Shown here piece after piece: positions 9,226-17,234 of a DNA stretch of 64,000 nt. Positions within the stretch are counted from its first letter, which is position 1, and every line of letters starts with the position of its first letter. The translations under genes and the position numbers were made by a program. The notes under the pieces were generated by a model, which did no database searches, was not told the origin of the DNA, and saw only the letters and a list, made by a program, of their open reading frames with translations. The stretch is taken from positions 1 to 64,000 of the forward strand of contig QWII01000072.1 in assembly GCA_021405325.1 (NCBI GenBank), written 5' to 3'. The stretch comes from Caldilinea sp. CFX5 (GTDB taxonomy: Bacteria; Chloroflexota; Anaerolineae; Caldilineales; Caldilineaceae).

Positions 9226-10188
9226 ATGTCTCAATCCCAAACCCCGGTTGCCCTCATTGGTGGCGGCGTCATTGGCTTGACGAGCGCCGCCCGTCTGTTG
9301 GAAGCCGGTTTTCCGGTTACGGTGTTTGCCCGCGCCCTGCCGCCTCATACTACCTCCGACATTGCCGCCGCCTTTTGGTCGCCCTCGGCGACGGCGGATC
9401 AGGCCAGGGCGCGCCAGTGGGCGATGACCAGTTTAGCCACTTTTCAACAACTGGCTGCCAATCCGGCATGTGGCATCTTGTTGACTGATCTCTACAGCCT
9501 GGCTGATACCCCGACTGATATGTCTTACATGGCAAGCGGCGGCGCCATGCGCCAAGTGCCGCCCGGCGTCTTTCCGGCGCCCTGGTCGGGCTGGTGCGCT
9601 CCGGCGCCGCGTATCGACGTGCCGATCTACATGCCCTGGCTGTTGGCGCATGTGCAGAGCCTGGGTGGTGAGGTAAAGGTGCAGACCTTGCAAAGCTTAC
9701 ACGAGATTGATCGCACTTATCCCGTCATTGTCAACTGCACGGGGCTGGGCGCCCAAGCCTTAACCGGCGACGCCATGTACCCCATTCGCGGCCAGGTGAT
9801 GAGCGTGCGCAAACCGGCGGGACTCTCGCCGGCCATCATCTACGCCAATGACGCGACGACCACCACCTACATCATCCCCCGCAGCCACGACTGTCTGCTC
9901 GGCGGCACCTATCAATATGGCAACAGCAATGTCGAGGTTGATCCAACCATTGCCGAACAGATTCTGGCGCGCTGCGCCGTCTTTCATCCGGCGTTTGCCC
10001 AACCGGAAATTCTGCAACACAAAGTGGGGTTGCGTCCCGGTCGCCACTTTGTGCGATTGGAACAGGAGCGCTTACCCTCCGGTCAGACAGTTATCCACAA
10101 TTACGGCCACGGATCGGTTGGGCATACGCTCTCATGGGGCTGCGCTGCGGAGGTGGCAAAGCTGGCAACGGTGATCGCCGAAGGGTAA
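9226..10188 (+). CDS. D-amino-acid oxidase (eukaryote-type FAD oxidoreductase)
   Basis: The 320-residue protein oxidatively deaminates D-amino acids to 2-oxo acids, ammonia and peroxide by family analogy. It has the FAD-binding GGGVIGLTSAARLLEAG at residues 9-25, the AAFWSPSA segment, PIRGQVMSV, the substrate-carboxylate arginine context VGLRPGRHFVR, and the C-terminal NYGHGSVGHTLSWGCA. These are DAAO signatures rather than those of DadA or glycine oxidase. It has no signal peptide. GGGAG precedes the start. With an L,D-transpeptidase nearby, peptidoglycan D-Ala recycling is a possible but unproven context. Confidence 0.88.
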   Translation: MSQSQTPVALIGGGVIGLTSAARLLEAGFPVTVFARALPPHTTSDIAAAFWSPSATADQARARQWAMTSLATFQQLAANPACGILLTDLYSLADTPTDMSYMASGGAMRQVPPGVFPAPWSGWCAPAPRIDVPIYMPWLLAHVQSLGGEVKVQTLQSLHEIDRTYPVIVNCTGLGAQALTGDAMYPIRGQVMSVRKPAGLSPAIIYANDATTTTYIIPRSHDCLLGGTYQYGNSNVEVDPTIAEQILARCAVFHPAFAQPEILQHKVGLRPGRHFVRLEQERLPSGQTVIHNYGHGSVGHTLSWGCAAEVAKLATVIAEG

Positions 10189-10203
10189 TCGTCCGTATTT
10201 TTC

Positions 10204-10273
10204 GTCGGGGCGCACCCTTGCGGTCGCCCCGGTTCTCCGGTGAGCTGGGGCGACCGCAAGGGTGCGCCCCGAC
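10204..10273. repeat. 27-bp perfect foldback, GGGGCGCACC family
   Basis: Arms 10204-10230 and 10247-10273 pair perfectly; the arm core is GGGGCGCACCCTTGCGGTCG. The 16-base loop includes CTCCGGTGAGC. A related copy in the opposite orientation lies at 12725-12796. It sits between the oxidase stop and the transporter start. Confidence 0.78.
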
Positions 10274-10277
10274 CGTT

Positions 10278-11186
10278 ATGGGAAACGATCGGATCATGCA
10301 AAAAACACTCACGGGTTCGGCCAATCAGATTGAAGCGGGGCAACTGCCGCTGCTCTTGTTGGTGCTGCTCTTTGACAGTATGCACTTTATCTTTGCGCGT
10401 CTCTTGTTGCCTTATGTCAGCCCTGATATTTCGGCCATGTATGTGATCGGCGTGGCGACGGTGCAAGTGGGGATCTATGGTTGGGTGACCGGACAACTGC
10501 GCCTGGCTGCGCTGCGCGACCACTGGCGCTTCTTTCTTATTATCGGCATTCTGATCGGCATCAGCACTCATCTCGGCTTTGTGGCAGTCGGCTATATTGA
10601 CGCCGGCACGGCGGCCATGCTCAATAAGATCTCAACGGTCTTTAGCGTCGCCTTTGGTCTCTTCTGGCTGCGCGAACGCTTTACCTCCATTCAACTCTTG
10701 GGAACAGCGATTGCCATTATCGGCAGCTTTGTGATCGCGTATCAGCCGGACACGCAGTTGCAATGGGGCGCCTTGTTGATCATCGTCGGCGCCTTCTGCT
10801 ACTCGCTCCACTTTGCCGTGGTCAAGCGGCATGGCGACCAGATTGACTTTCTCAACTTCTTCTTCTACCGTGTCCTGAGTACAACCGTGGTGCTCTTTCT
10901 GTCCGCTGCGGGGCGACAAGTGCTGGCCTGGCCTTCGCTGCAAGGTTGGCTCGTGATTCTGCTGGCGGGAACGTTGGATGTCACCATCAGCCGCATTCTC
11001 TACTATCTGGCGTTGCGCCGGCTGGATATGAGCTTGCTTTCGGTGATCACCACGCTCAGTCCGGTGGCGGCGATTTTGTGGGCGGTGCTGCTCTTTGGCA
11101 CCCAGCCGACAGGTCAGCAGTTACTCGGCGGCCTGGCGATCCTTGTGGGTGTGCTGGTGGTGACGGGGGTGAAGGGGCGCAAGTAA
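10278..11186 (+). CDS. EamA/DMT-family transporter
   Basis: The roughly 302-residue protein has about ten hydrophobic helices and two EamA repeats, typical of drug/metabolite exporters. Recognisable features are LPLLLLVLLFDSMHF at the first helix, the AMLNKISTVFSVAFGLFWLRE boundary of repeat one, and the LSVITTLSPVAAILWAV stretch of repeat two. An upstream in-frame ATG at 10134 would read through the foldback and overlap the oxidase gene, so it is rejected; starts at 10278 or 10296 are both plausible and neither has a good ribosome binding site. The substrate is unknown. Confidence 0.82.
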   Translation: MGNDRIMQKTLTGSANQIEAGQLPLLLLVLLFDSMHFIFARLLLPYVSPDISAMYVIGVATVQVGIYGWVTGQLRLAALRDHWRFFLIIGILIGISTHLGFVAVGYIDAGTAAMLNKISTVFSVAFGLFWLRERFTSIQLLGTAIAIIGSFVIAYQPDTQLQWGALLIIVGAFCYSLHFAVVKRHGDQIDFLNFFFYRVLSTTVVLFLSAAGRQVLAWPSLQGWLVILLAGTLDVTISRILYYLALRRLDMSLLSVITTLSPVAAILWAVLLFGTQPTGQQLLGGLAILVGVLVVTGVKGRK

Positions 11187-11190
11187 CAAC

Positions 11191-11356
11191 AATCGAACGC
11201 GGATTGGGCGGATTTAACGGATACAGGACTTACGCAAGACGCCGGGCACCCTCTGGGTGCCCGGCAGTAATTCGTCTTGCGTAAGTCCTGGGATAAAAGC
11301 GAATCTCATAAAAATCCGCCAAAATCCGCCAAAATCCGCTCGATCCGCGTTCGATT
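11191..11356. repeat. Long foldback interrupted by a miniature element
   Basis: AATCGAACGCGGAT (11191-11204) is matched exactly by its complement at 11343-11356, and pairing continues inward for about 25 bases with two mismatches. The right arm holds three tandem copies of AAAATCCGCC-like words. The left arm is cut at 11223/11224 by a 67-bp element. It lies between convergent transporter and dioxygenase genes. Confidence 0.7.
11224..11290. mobile_element. 67-bp MITE-like element with 5-bp target duplication
   Basis: The ends are perfect 18-bp inverted repeats (11224-11241 and 11273-11290, beginning CAGGACTTACGC). An internal 11-bp hairpin lies at 11241-11265 (GCCGGGCACCC). GGATA flanks both sides (11219-11223, 11291-11295), as expected for a target-site duplication. 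It has no coding capacity and would need a transposase elsewhere. Confidence 0.65.
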
Positions 11357-11371
11357 GCTTTGGTTTGTGAT

Positions 11372-12250
11372 CTACGCGGCCAACGGCAAATTCTCCGGCA
11401 TGTTCTCCAGCCGGGTGAGCCAGTAGTGGACATCAAAGTTGTTATCACCCGTCAGGAAGCGCCACATTTTGACGCGGTTGACCACTTCCAGGCGACCGGA
11501 GGCGTCCTCGAACCAGGGTTCCTGTTTGCCCAGAATGGTCTGAACATCTTCAATGGCGTTGGTCTCGCGGGTGAAGATGGGCTTGTGCTTGCCATGATCG
11601 GACGGCAGATCATCGGTGTTCCAGAGGCGCATCTGGCGCACACGCGGGTTCAAGCGGATCTTGTACATGTAGCGCCGCTGGCTGGTCTTGTTCTGGCGAC
11701 CACAGTGCCAGATGCCATGATGCAGCGCCAACACCGACCCGGCCTTGCAGACCATCGGGATCTGCCCCAGGAAATTTTGGTAGCGGGCAATGTCCATCTC
11801 GTTGATGCGACGGTATTGACTGCCCGGCACCAACAACGTACCGCCCATTTCCAGCGGCACATCGTGGGGGAAGTACATCAGTTGCACATCAAAGTGCATG
11901 CGCGTGTCGATAATGGAGTCGCCGTGCATCCCCTGCGCTTGCCCCTCGTTGGCCTGGCGCACATGGATGGCGTGATGGTCAAAGAGCGGGTCGGGGCCAA
12001 CCAGGCTTTGGATAATGCCCTGGATCTCCGGCATCCGAATCATGCGGCCAAGCGCTGACGGCTCCGGGTAACATTGCGAAAGGGGCGTGCCGGCGGGCGC
12101 AGCTTTGATCGTGCCGGCGTCGATCTCGGCCATGACGGCATCATTGATCGACTGGGGCACCAGTTCATCAAAGCGCAAAAAGCCGCGCGCCACAAAGCTC
12201 GCCATCTGCTTGGAATTTAACAGATGCTTCTTATCAAGCTGTTCAGCCAT
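11372..12250 (-). CDS. Phytanoyl-CoA dioxygenase (PhyH) family protein
   Basis: This 292-residue protein belongs to the Fe(II)/2-oxoglutarate dioxygenases. The metal-binding HxD is seen in MHGDSIID and the distal histidine in LALHHGIWHCG, with the jelly-roll strand GGTLLVPGSQYRR between. The substrate cannot be told; bacterial members hydroxylate varied small molecules. The ATG at 12250 has GGAGGAG six bases upstream and overlaps the end of the 93-residue gene before it by eight bases, so the two are translationally coupled. An upstream in-frame ATG at 12283 is rejected. Confidence 0.85.
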   Translation of the reverse strand: MAEQLDKKHLLNSKQMASFVARGFLRFDELVPQSINDAVMAEIDAGTIKAAPAGTPLSQCYPEPSALGRMIRMPEIQGIIQSLVGPDPLFDHHAIHVRQANEGQAQGMHGDSIIDTRMHFDVQLMYFPHDVPLEMGGTLLVPGSQYRRINEMDIARYQNFLGQIPMVCKAGSVLALHHGIWHCGRQNKTSQRRYMYKIRLNPRVRQMRLWNTDDLPSDHGKHKPIFTRETNAIEDVQTILGKQEPWFEDASGRLEVVNRVKMWRFLTGDNNFDVHYWLTRLENMPENLPLAA

Positions 12251-12524
12251 TGATCTCCTCCAATTGCTCAAAGATAAACTCATACATTTGAAATGAGGTC
12301 GTATACTCCATGTTGGGGTAGGGCGGAATCAATTGGGGAAATTGAATCACCCGCCAGCCGTCGCGCAGCGCGTCCATCCCCGTGCGATAGGGGGGAACGT
12401 CGCTATCGCCGGTGGTGTGATGTTCTTTGCCGGTGCCATCATAGAGCGACCAGCCCTTCACCGGGCTATCCAACGCCGAGTTGGCGAGATAAAGCACCAG
12501 CACCTTTTGGCGTACCTTTGCCAT
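12243..12524 (-). CDS. Small hypothetical protein coupled to PhyH gene
   Basis: The 93-residue soluble protein has no family I recognise. It starts MAKVRQKVLVLYLAN, has a middle rich in Gly/Asp/His and an aromatic-rich C-terminus (VIQFPQLIPPYPN) ending in an acidic helix. CAGGAG precedes the start, and the end overlaps the PhyH start, which supports it being real and co-expressed. A structural or accessory partner of the dioxygenase is possible. The gap behind it (12525-12802) holds only the foldback at 12725. Confidence 0.7.
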   Translation of the reverse strand: MAKVRQKVLVLYLANSALDSPVKGWSLYDGTGKEHHTTGDSDVPPYRTGMDALRDGWRVIQFPQLIPPYPNMEYTTSFQMYEFIFEQLEEING

Positions 12525-12724
12525 TCAACTAACTCCTGTCCTTGTGACTGTGCATAAAATTCATGGGCAACAAACGCCATTATTGTAAACCAAGTTGTGG
12601 AAGTTGCCAACGTGTTGAAAAGGCGGAGGGTGGTTGGTTAGTTGGTTGATTTGATGCGGAAGGTGGATTGCAGGGACACGCTGCCCTCCTTCCGACTTGG
12701 GCAGAGGAGAGCAGCGTGAGATTG

Positions 12725-12796
12725 CGTAGGGGCGCACCTTGCGGTCGCCCTATGCTCGCCGGAGAACGGGGGCGACCGCAAGGGTGCGCCCCTACG
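12725..12796. repeat. Foldback, inverted copy of the GGGGCGCACC family
   Basis: Arms 12725-12750 and 12770-12796 pair with one bulged base. The arm core matches the element at 10204-10273. The loop carries GCTCGCCGGAG, the reverse complement of that element's CTCCGGTGAGC with one change, so the two copies are in opposite orientation. It ends just before the dabA stop. Confidence 0.76.
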
Positions 12797-12802
12797 TTTT
12801 AC

Positions 12803-15169
12803 TTATGCGTTTTGCCAGCCGACATCGGGCGTCAGCCGTTGCACCCGATTGCTTGTGCAATCCAGGGCAAAGAGGCGCACCCACCCATTTTCCACCAGCT
12901 TTTTGACGCCAGGATTGGCGGCCAGAACAGCGTCGATCCGTTCACAGGGCGCTTCCACCACCACCTGCAAGCGCAGCGGCTCATGATACCAACTGCCGTC
13001 AGGCGCCTGTACCGATTGGCGCGCCAGCCCGGTGCGCAAGTCGCCGCCATTGCCCAGCACCACGCCCAAGGAGCCGATACGATTGTGCAGCGCCTTGGTG
13101 CCACAGCCAAACCTCTCGTTATCGACCGTCGAGGCAAAATATTGCAGATTGATCCACGACGCCACCACCATCGGCGCCGTGAGGATCAGGGTCAGGATCG
13201 AATTGTCGGGGTCAGTTGTCCAGTCATAGTCATGCAGGAAGGTGCGCCCTTGCAGATCGACGCCCCGTGTGCGACTGCGCCGGGCCGCGATAAAGGCGGC
13301 GTTGCGCGCCAGCGCCCACTCCGGGCGCACCTCCGACCAATCCTGGGCGCGACGCTTGATGAGTCGGTCAAGCCAACTGCCTGTCGTTTTGCCCAACCCC
13401 AACCCGCCGGCGCGTTCAGCGCGGACCGCCGCCCCGGCTGTCGCTAACCACTGTTCCAGTTGTTGGCGATCCGCCTGGTGACTGGCGGGGATCTGTTCGG
13501 TGTCCAGCAGCGCCACCTCATCAAGCGTCGTATTATGCAACCCCGGCACAAAATAGGTATCCTCAGGAATCATCCAGCCGTGCGCCACCAGCCCGGCGCG
13601 CACATCGGGATCGTTCAGCAACAGCGCGGCCACCCGACTGTTGATCGCGCCACTGTGGCCACCACAAGCGCCACAATCCAACCCGGCGGCATGAGGGTTA
13701 TTGGCGCTGCTGCTGCCATGACCACAGAGCAGAATCAAGCGGGCAAAGCGCTGGCGTAGACCAATGTTTTTGAGAATCCCGGCGGCCATCGCCACCCGGC
13801 TCGCCAGTGGCACGCCGCTGCCCTGCACCACCGGTTGCAGGGTAAAGGGCGCATGGGTTTCATTATCGTCGGCGTTGTGCCGCCACTGCAAGGCGTCGCC
13901 GGCCAGGGTCAGCCCGTAAGCCAGTCCCAGCAATTCGACATAGGTGAAGGTGGCCGGCGTCTGCTGGATCTCTTTGACCACGGCGCTCAGGTTGTTCGGC
14001 GTCGGCGCCAGCGATTGCAACTTCAGCCCCGGTTGCAACAACACCGGACAGCGGGCGCTCTTCACGCCGTTGGCTTCCCAATCGAGACTCACGCCAAAGA
14101 AGCCCGCAAAACCAATGGTCTGGATGGCCGGATGCTGCGCTTCCAGATGACGGCGCAATAGTTCTGAACGGACATCAATGCAGAAGGCGGCTTGCAGAAC
14201 GGGGCGAGCGGCGTTGCTCTCTTCTCTGGGTACCACTTTGATCTTCCCCAGCAACCGGCCGGCATAGCCATCTTCCAGCGCCTCTTGCAAGAGGGCCAGC
14301 ACCGTTTCATCTTCGACCAGAGCGCCGGTGGTGGCACTGGGCAACGGCGTTGTGACCAGCAGCTCAACCAAAGCGGCCTCGCAACAAATCCGCATCGCCA
14401 ACAGATCGGCCAGCGTCGCGGCGGCGGGCGCACCGACGGCCCAACTGGCGCGCCGCCAGTAACAGGCCCAGCCAAAGACGCCGCCTAACAAGCGGTAGAG
14501 ATAGCGGCTGCGCTCGGCCGGCGTCACCGCCAGCCGTTCCAACATGACAGCGATCGCTTCTTCGGCGGTGGCCGGCAGGGTGCGCGCCCAGGCGCGCCAG
14601 CCTGCTAAACCAGTCGCCTCCAGCGAGCGATCCACCTGAGCCGCTTCCCGCCAGGAAGCATAAAGAGCGTTGGTGTCGGCTGTTTTCTTCGCCGCTTGTA
14701 CGCTACACCAGAGCGCGGCATGGCGAATCAGCGTGTTCGACCAGTCGCCGCCGGTGCGCTGATCATAACGTTCGGCAAAGGTCAAGACGCACTTGGTCGG
14801 GCGCATGGGCATGGGCGCGGCGTCGGTCAGCATTGCTGCCAGCGCGGCGGCATCACGTCCGACGCGTGCGGCAGCCTGCGCCAAATCTTGCTGGTCGAAG
14901 GCGCCTTCATGGTAGCGTTGGCGGTAATAGGCTACGCCCGGCAGCAGCCGTCCGCCGATGCCGTCCCAAATTTCTTGCGCCGCCGCCGGCATTGTTTCGC
15001 CGGCAAAGCCTAAAAAGGGATTGACGGCAACGTAATTTGATAGATCCCACAACGGTGGAATGCGGGCGCAGACCGCTTCGATTTCGGTGCGCAAATTCTC
15101 CGGCACGGTTGTTTCTCCGCGGCTTGGGGCGTCTGCTGTCAAAGTCAGCACAGCACTCTCTTTAAGCAT
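12803..15169 (-). CDS. dabA: DabA, zinc-containing subunit of the DAB inorganic-carbon transporter (DUF2309/UPF0753)
   Basis: The 788-residue protein matches DUF2309, the DabA family. DabA resembles a beta-carbonic anhydrase and is thought to hydrate CO2 in one direction, driven by ion flow through DabB, to accumulate bicarbonate. The four zinc-site residues are visible: C330 and D332 in FCIDVRSE, H484 in CGHGSS and C499 in LDCGACGGHSG. The H-to-C spacing of 15 matches the characterised protein. It overlaps the end of dabB by eight bases, so the pair is translationally coupled. No carboxysome or RuBisCO genes are in view, so supply of bicarbonate for anaplerotic reactions is an inference. Confidence 0.93.
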   Translation of the reverse strand: MLKESAVLTLTADAPSRGETTVPENLRTEIEAVCARIPPLWDLSNYVAVNPFLGFAGETMPAAAQEIWDGIGGRLLPGVAYYRQRYHEGAFDQQDLAQAAARVGRDAAALAAMLTDAAPMPMRPTKCVLTFAERYDQRTGGDWSNTLIRHAALWCSVQAAKKTADTNALYASWREAAQVDRSLEATGLAGWRAWARTLPATAEEAIAVMLERLAVTPAERSRYLYRLLGGVFGWACYWRRASWAVGAPAAATLADLLAMRICCEAALVELLVTTPLPSATTGALVEDETVLALLQEALEDGYAGRLLGKIKVVPREESNAARPVLQAAFCIDVRSELLRRHLEAQHPAIQTIGFAGFFGVSLDWEANGVKSARCPVLLQPGLKLQSLAPTPNNLSAVVKEIQQTPATFTYVELLGLAYGLTLAGDALQWRHNADDNETHAPFTLQPVVQGSGVPLASRVAMAAGILKNIGLRQRFARLILLCGHGSSSANNPHAAGLDCGACGGHSGAINSRVAALLLNDPDVRAGLVAHGWMIPEDTYFVPGLHNTTLDEVALLDTEQIPASHQADRQQLEQWLATAGAAVRAERAGGLGLGKTTGSWLDRLIKRRAQDWSEVRPEWALARNAAFIAARRSRTRGVDLQGRTFLHDYDWTTDPDNSILTLILTAPMVVASWINLQYFASTVDNERFGCGTKALHNRIGSLGVVLGNGGDLRTGLARQSVQAPDGSWYHEPLRLQVVVEAPCERIDAVLAANPGVKKLVENGWVRLFALDCTSNRVQRLTPDVGWQNA

Positions 15170-16736
15170 ATTCCACCTCGTTCTTCATCCCCTGCTTGAT
15201 TTCGTTCTTGTTTCCTACTTGAATTCTCTGCTTGATCGGTGAGCTTTCGCCTTTGCCGCTCAGGCTTTGCCAGACAGTTGCCACCAGGCGGTCGGCCAGA
15301 ATGCCGAAATAGAAACCATGTAGTGCATGGATAGCAAAGGCCCGTCCCCTTGGTGTGCGCCGCCAAACCGGTTGCAGGATCTGCACCACCGAGAGCAACA
15401 CAAAGGCCAGCACCGGCAACAGCGCCGCCATCCAGGCCAATGGCCCACTCAACACCGGCGTTGGGCCAACCACCGGTGCGAAGAAGATAGAGGCGCCCTT
15501 ATAGAGCAGAAAGGCCAGCAGCGCCAGGGCAAAGGTGGTCAGCACAGCGTACAGATTGCGGGTCAACGCAGCATCGGCCCCAGTCACCGGCGCCCGGAAA
15601 AAGGTCAACCAGAATTGACCAATCCCCAGCGCTACCAACGTCGTCAGCGCCAGTTCGCCTGGCGAGTGGAAAGGGTTGAAGCTGGTGATCAATGCCGCCA
15701 GCGCCAGCGCCGGCACGGCTACGGCAACCCCTAACAAGCCGTAGCCAAAGGCGCGGCGGGGCGGCTCATGGGCCGGCAGGGTGACAACATCCGGTAGATC
15801 ACCCGTGCGGAAGAATGACCATGCCTTATAAAAACCGTGGCCGACAATGTGCAAAATCGCCGCCGGGAAGACCGCCAACCCCAACTGGATCATCATAAAG
15901 CCCATCTGGCTGACGGTCGACCAGGCCAGGGTGCGTTTGACATTGGTCTGCGCCCACATGGTCAACATGCCGAACGTCATGGTCAACGTACCAACCAGCA
16001 CCAGGAGGGAGAGCGCCACCGGCTCCGTCGCCAGCAGGGGGGCAAAGCGCAGGAGCAAAACGCCGCCGGCGTTGATAATGCCGGCGTGCATGAGCGCCGA
16101 GACGGGGGTGGGCGCCTCCATTGTCTCCGGCAGCCAGCTATGGAAGGGGAATTGGGCCGATTTGGCCAAGGCCGCGTTGACGATCAGTAAGGCTACCACC
16201 GTTGGCGCCCATGACCAGGTGACAGGCGTGTTTACGTTTGCCAGAAAGGTCGGCAGGTCGAGCGTGTTCCAATGCACCCAGATCAAGAAGATTGCCAGCA
16301 AGAGAACAAGATCGCCCAGCCGACTGATCAAAAACTTTTTGCGGGCAGGTCGTTGTGCTTCGGGGCGGTCGCTGTAGAAGGTGAGCAGGCGGTGCAGACC
16401 CATGCTAGTGCAGAACCAGGCGGCAAAGAGCAGCAGTAGGTTGGTCGAAAAGATGAGCAGGTAGGCCATACAGACGGTAAAGAAAAGCCAGCGCAGAAAT
16501 TGGCGCTGGCCCGGCTCGCCATCGAGATAGCGGAGCGAAAAGCCATACGCGGTGATGCCGACGCCGGCCACCAGCAGTGCGATCACAGTACTTAAACGGT
16601 CAATGGTGATCCCCGGCAACCGAATTGCCTCCGGCACAAGCGCCTCGGCCAGCAACAGAACAGCTGAGAGCAATGTGAGTGCGCCGAGAAGCGCCAGCAG
16701 GCTATACTCGACCCACCCTGTCTTTTGGTAGTGCAT
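15162..16736 (-). CDS. dabB: DabB, NuoL/ND5-like membrane subunit of the DAB system
   Basis: The 524-residue membrane protein has about 13 helices and belongs to the complex I NuoL/MrpA proton-translocating family. Recognisable segments are FCTSMGLHRLL, LVNAALAKSAQFPFHSWLP with its membrane lysine, TPVSALMHAGIINAGG and KRTLAWSTVSQMGFMM. The position before dabA and the overlap identify it as DabB rather than a respiratory subunit, since no other nuo or mrp genes are present. It probably couples cation influx to DabA. It is the first gene of the pair; transcription would start within the 498-bp gap upstream. Confidence 0.92.
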   Translation of the reverse strand: MHYQKTGWVEYSLLALLGALTLLSAVLLLAEALVPEAIRLPGITIDRLSTVIALLVAGVGITAYGFSLRYLDGEPGQRQFLRWLFFTVCMAYLLIFSTNLLLLFAAWFCTSMGLHRLLTFYSDRPEAQRPARKKFLISRLGDLVLLLAIFLIWVHWNTLDLPTFLANVNTPVTWSWAPTVVALLIVNAALAKSAQFPFHSWLPETMEAPTPVSALMHAGIINAGGVLLLRFAPLLATEPVALSLLVLVGTLTMTFGMLTMWAQTNVKRTLAWSTVSQMGFMMIQLGLAVFPAAILHIVGHGFYKAWSFFRTGDLPDVVTLPAHEPPRRAFGYGLLGVAVAVPALALAALITSFNPFHSPGELALTTLVALGIGQFWLTFFRAPVTGADAALTRNLYAVLTTFALALLAFLLYKGASIFFAPVVGPTPVLSGPLAWMAALLPVLAFVLLSVVQILQPVWRRTPRGRAFAIHALHGFYFGILADRLVATVWQSLSGKGESSPIKQRIQVGNKNEIKQGMKNEVEYA

Positions 16737-17234
16737 TCATCTTCTCCAAACTTCTTTTTGTATCTTTTTATATCTTTATTCGGAGATAATAACATACTGA
16801 CCACCAATGATACAACTTTCAAAACTAACTTTTGTCAGAATCTGTCGGAAAGCGATAAGACGTATTCGTACTCAGCTCGCGGCCCCCTGTCCTGAAAACA
16901 ACAGGGGTTTTGCAGATTTCAAAGATTTTTCTAAGGTTTTCATCGGCGCAATCTGCGAAATCCCTGTTGTTTTCATCGGCTGTGGTGTATGAAGGCGCAT
17001 AGGTCTCTTCCGAGAAGCGGCGAGAACCGTTCGGTATAACCAAACGTTAACTGCCTCTTCCCGGAAGAGACCCATGCGTTGCACTCGCCACGGCAAATGA
17101 AAATAGCACGCGGCACCCAGTGGGTTCCCGGCTGATTTAGCGAATTTGTACGGATTCTCATCCGCCTTGATCGGCCTGATCGGCTAAATCCCCGTTCTAT
17201 TTTCAGGGCAGGATGGCCGACGCGTAAGCGGAAG
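16737..17234. other. Intergenic region with three consecutive foldbacks upstream of dabB
   Basis: Three imperfect inverted repeats lie in series. First: GAAAACAACAGGG (16894-16906) with its complement at 16962-16974, plus GCAGATT/AATCTGC inside, and GTTTTCATCGGC repeated directly at about 16935 and 16969. Second: GGTCTCTTCC (17002-17011) with GGAAGAGACC (17063-17072). Third: GAAAATAG (17099-17106) with CTATTTTC (17197-17204), enclosing GATTTAGC/GCTAAATC. No gene was found. It may hold the end of the ATPase transcript and the start of the dab transcript. Confidence 0.6.

Noticed and set aside
10134..10277. N-terminal extension of the EamA transporter
   Set aside because: It would overlap the oxidase gene and translate the foldback at 10204-10273; family alignment begins after it.
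12668..13447. 259-codon plus-strand frame opposite dabA
   Set aside because: It lies on the wrong strand across a gene with all its catalytic residues, begins inside the foldback at 12725, and encodes a low-complexity Arg/His-rich string with no family.
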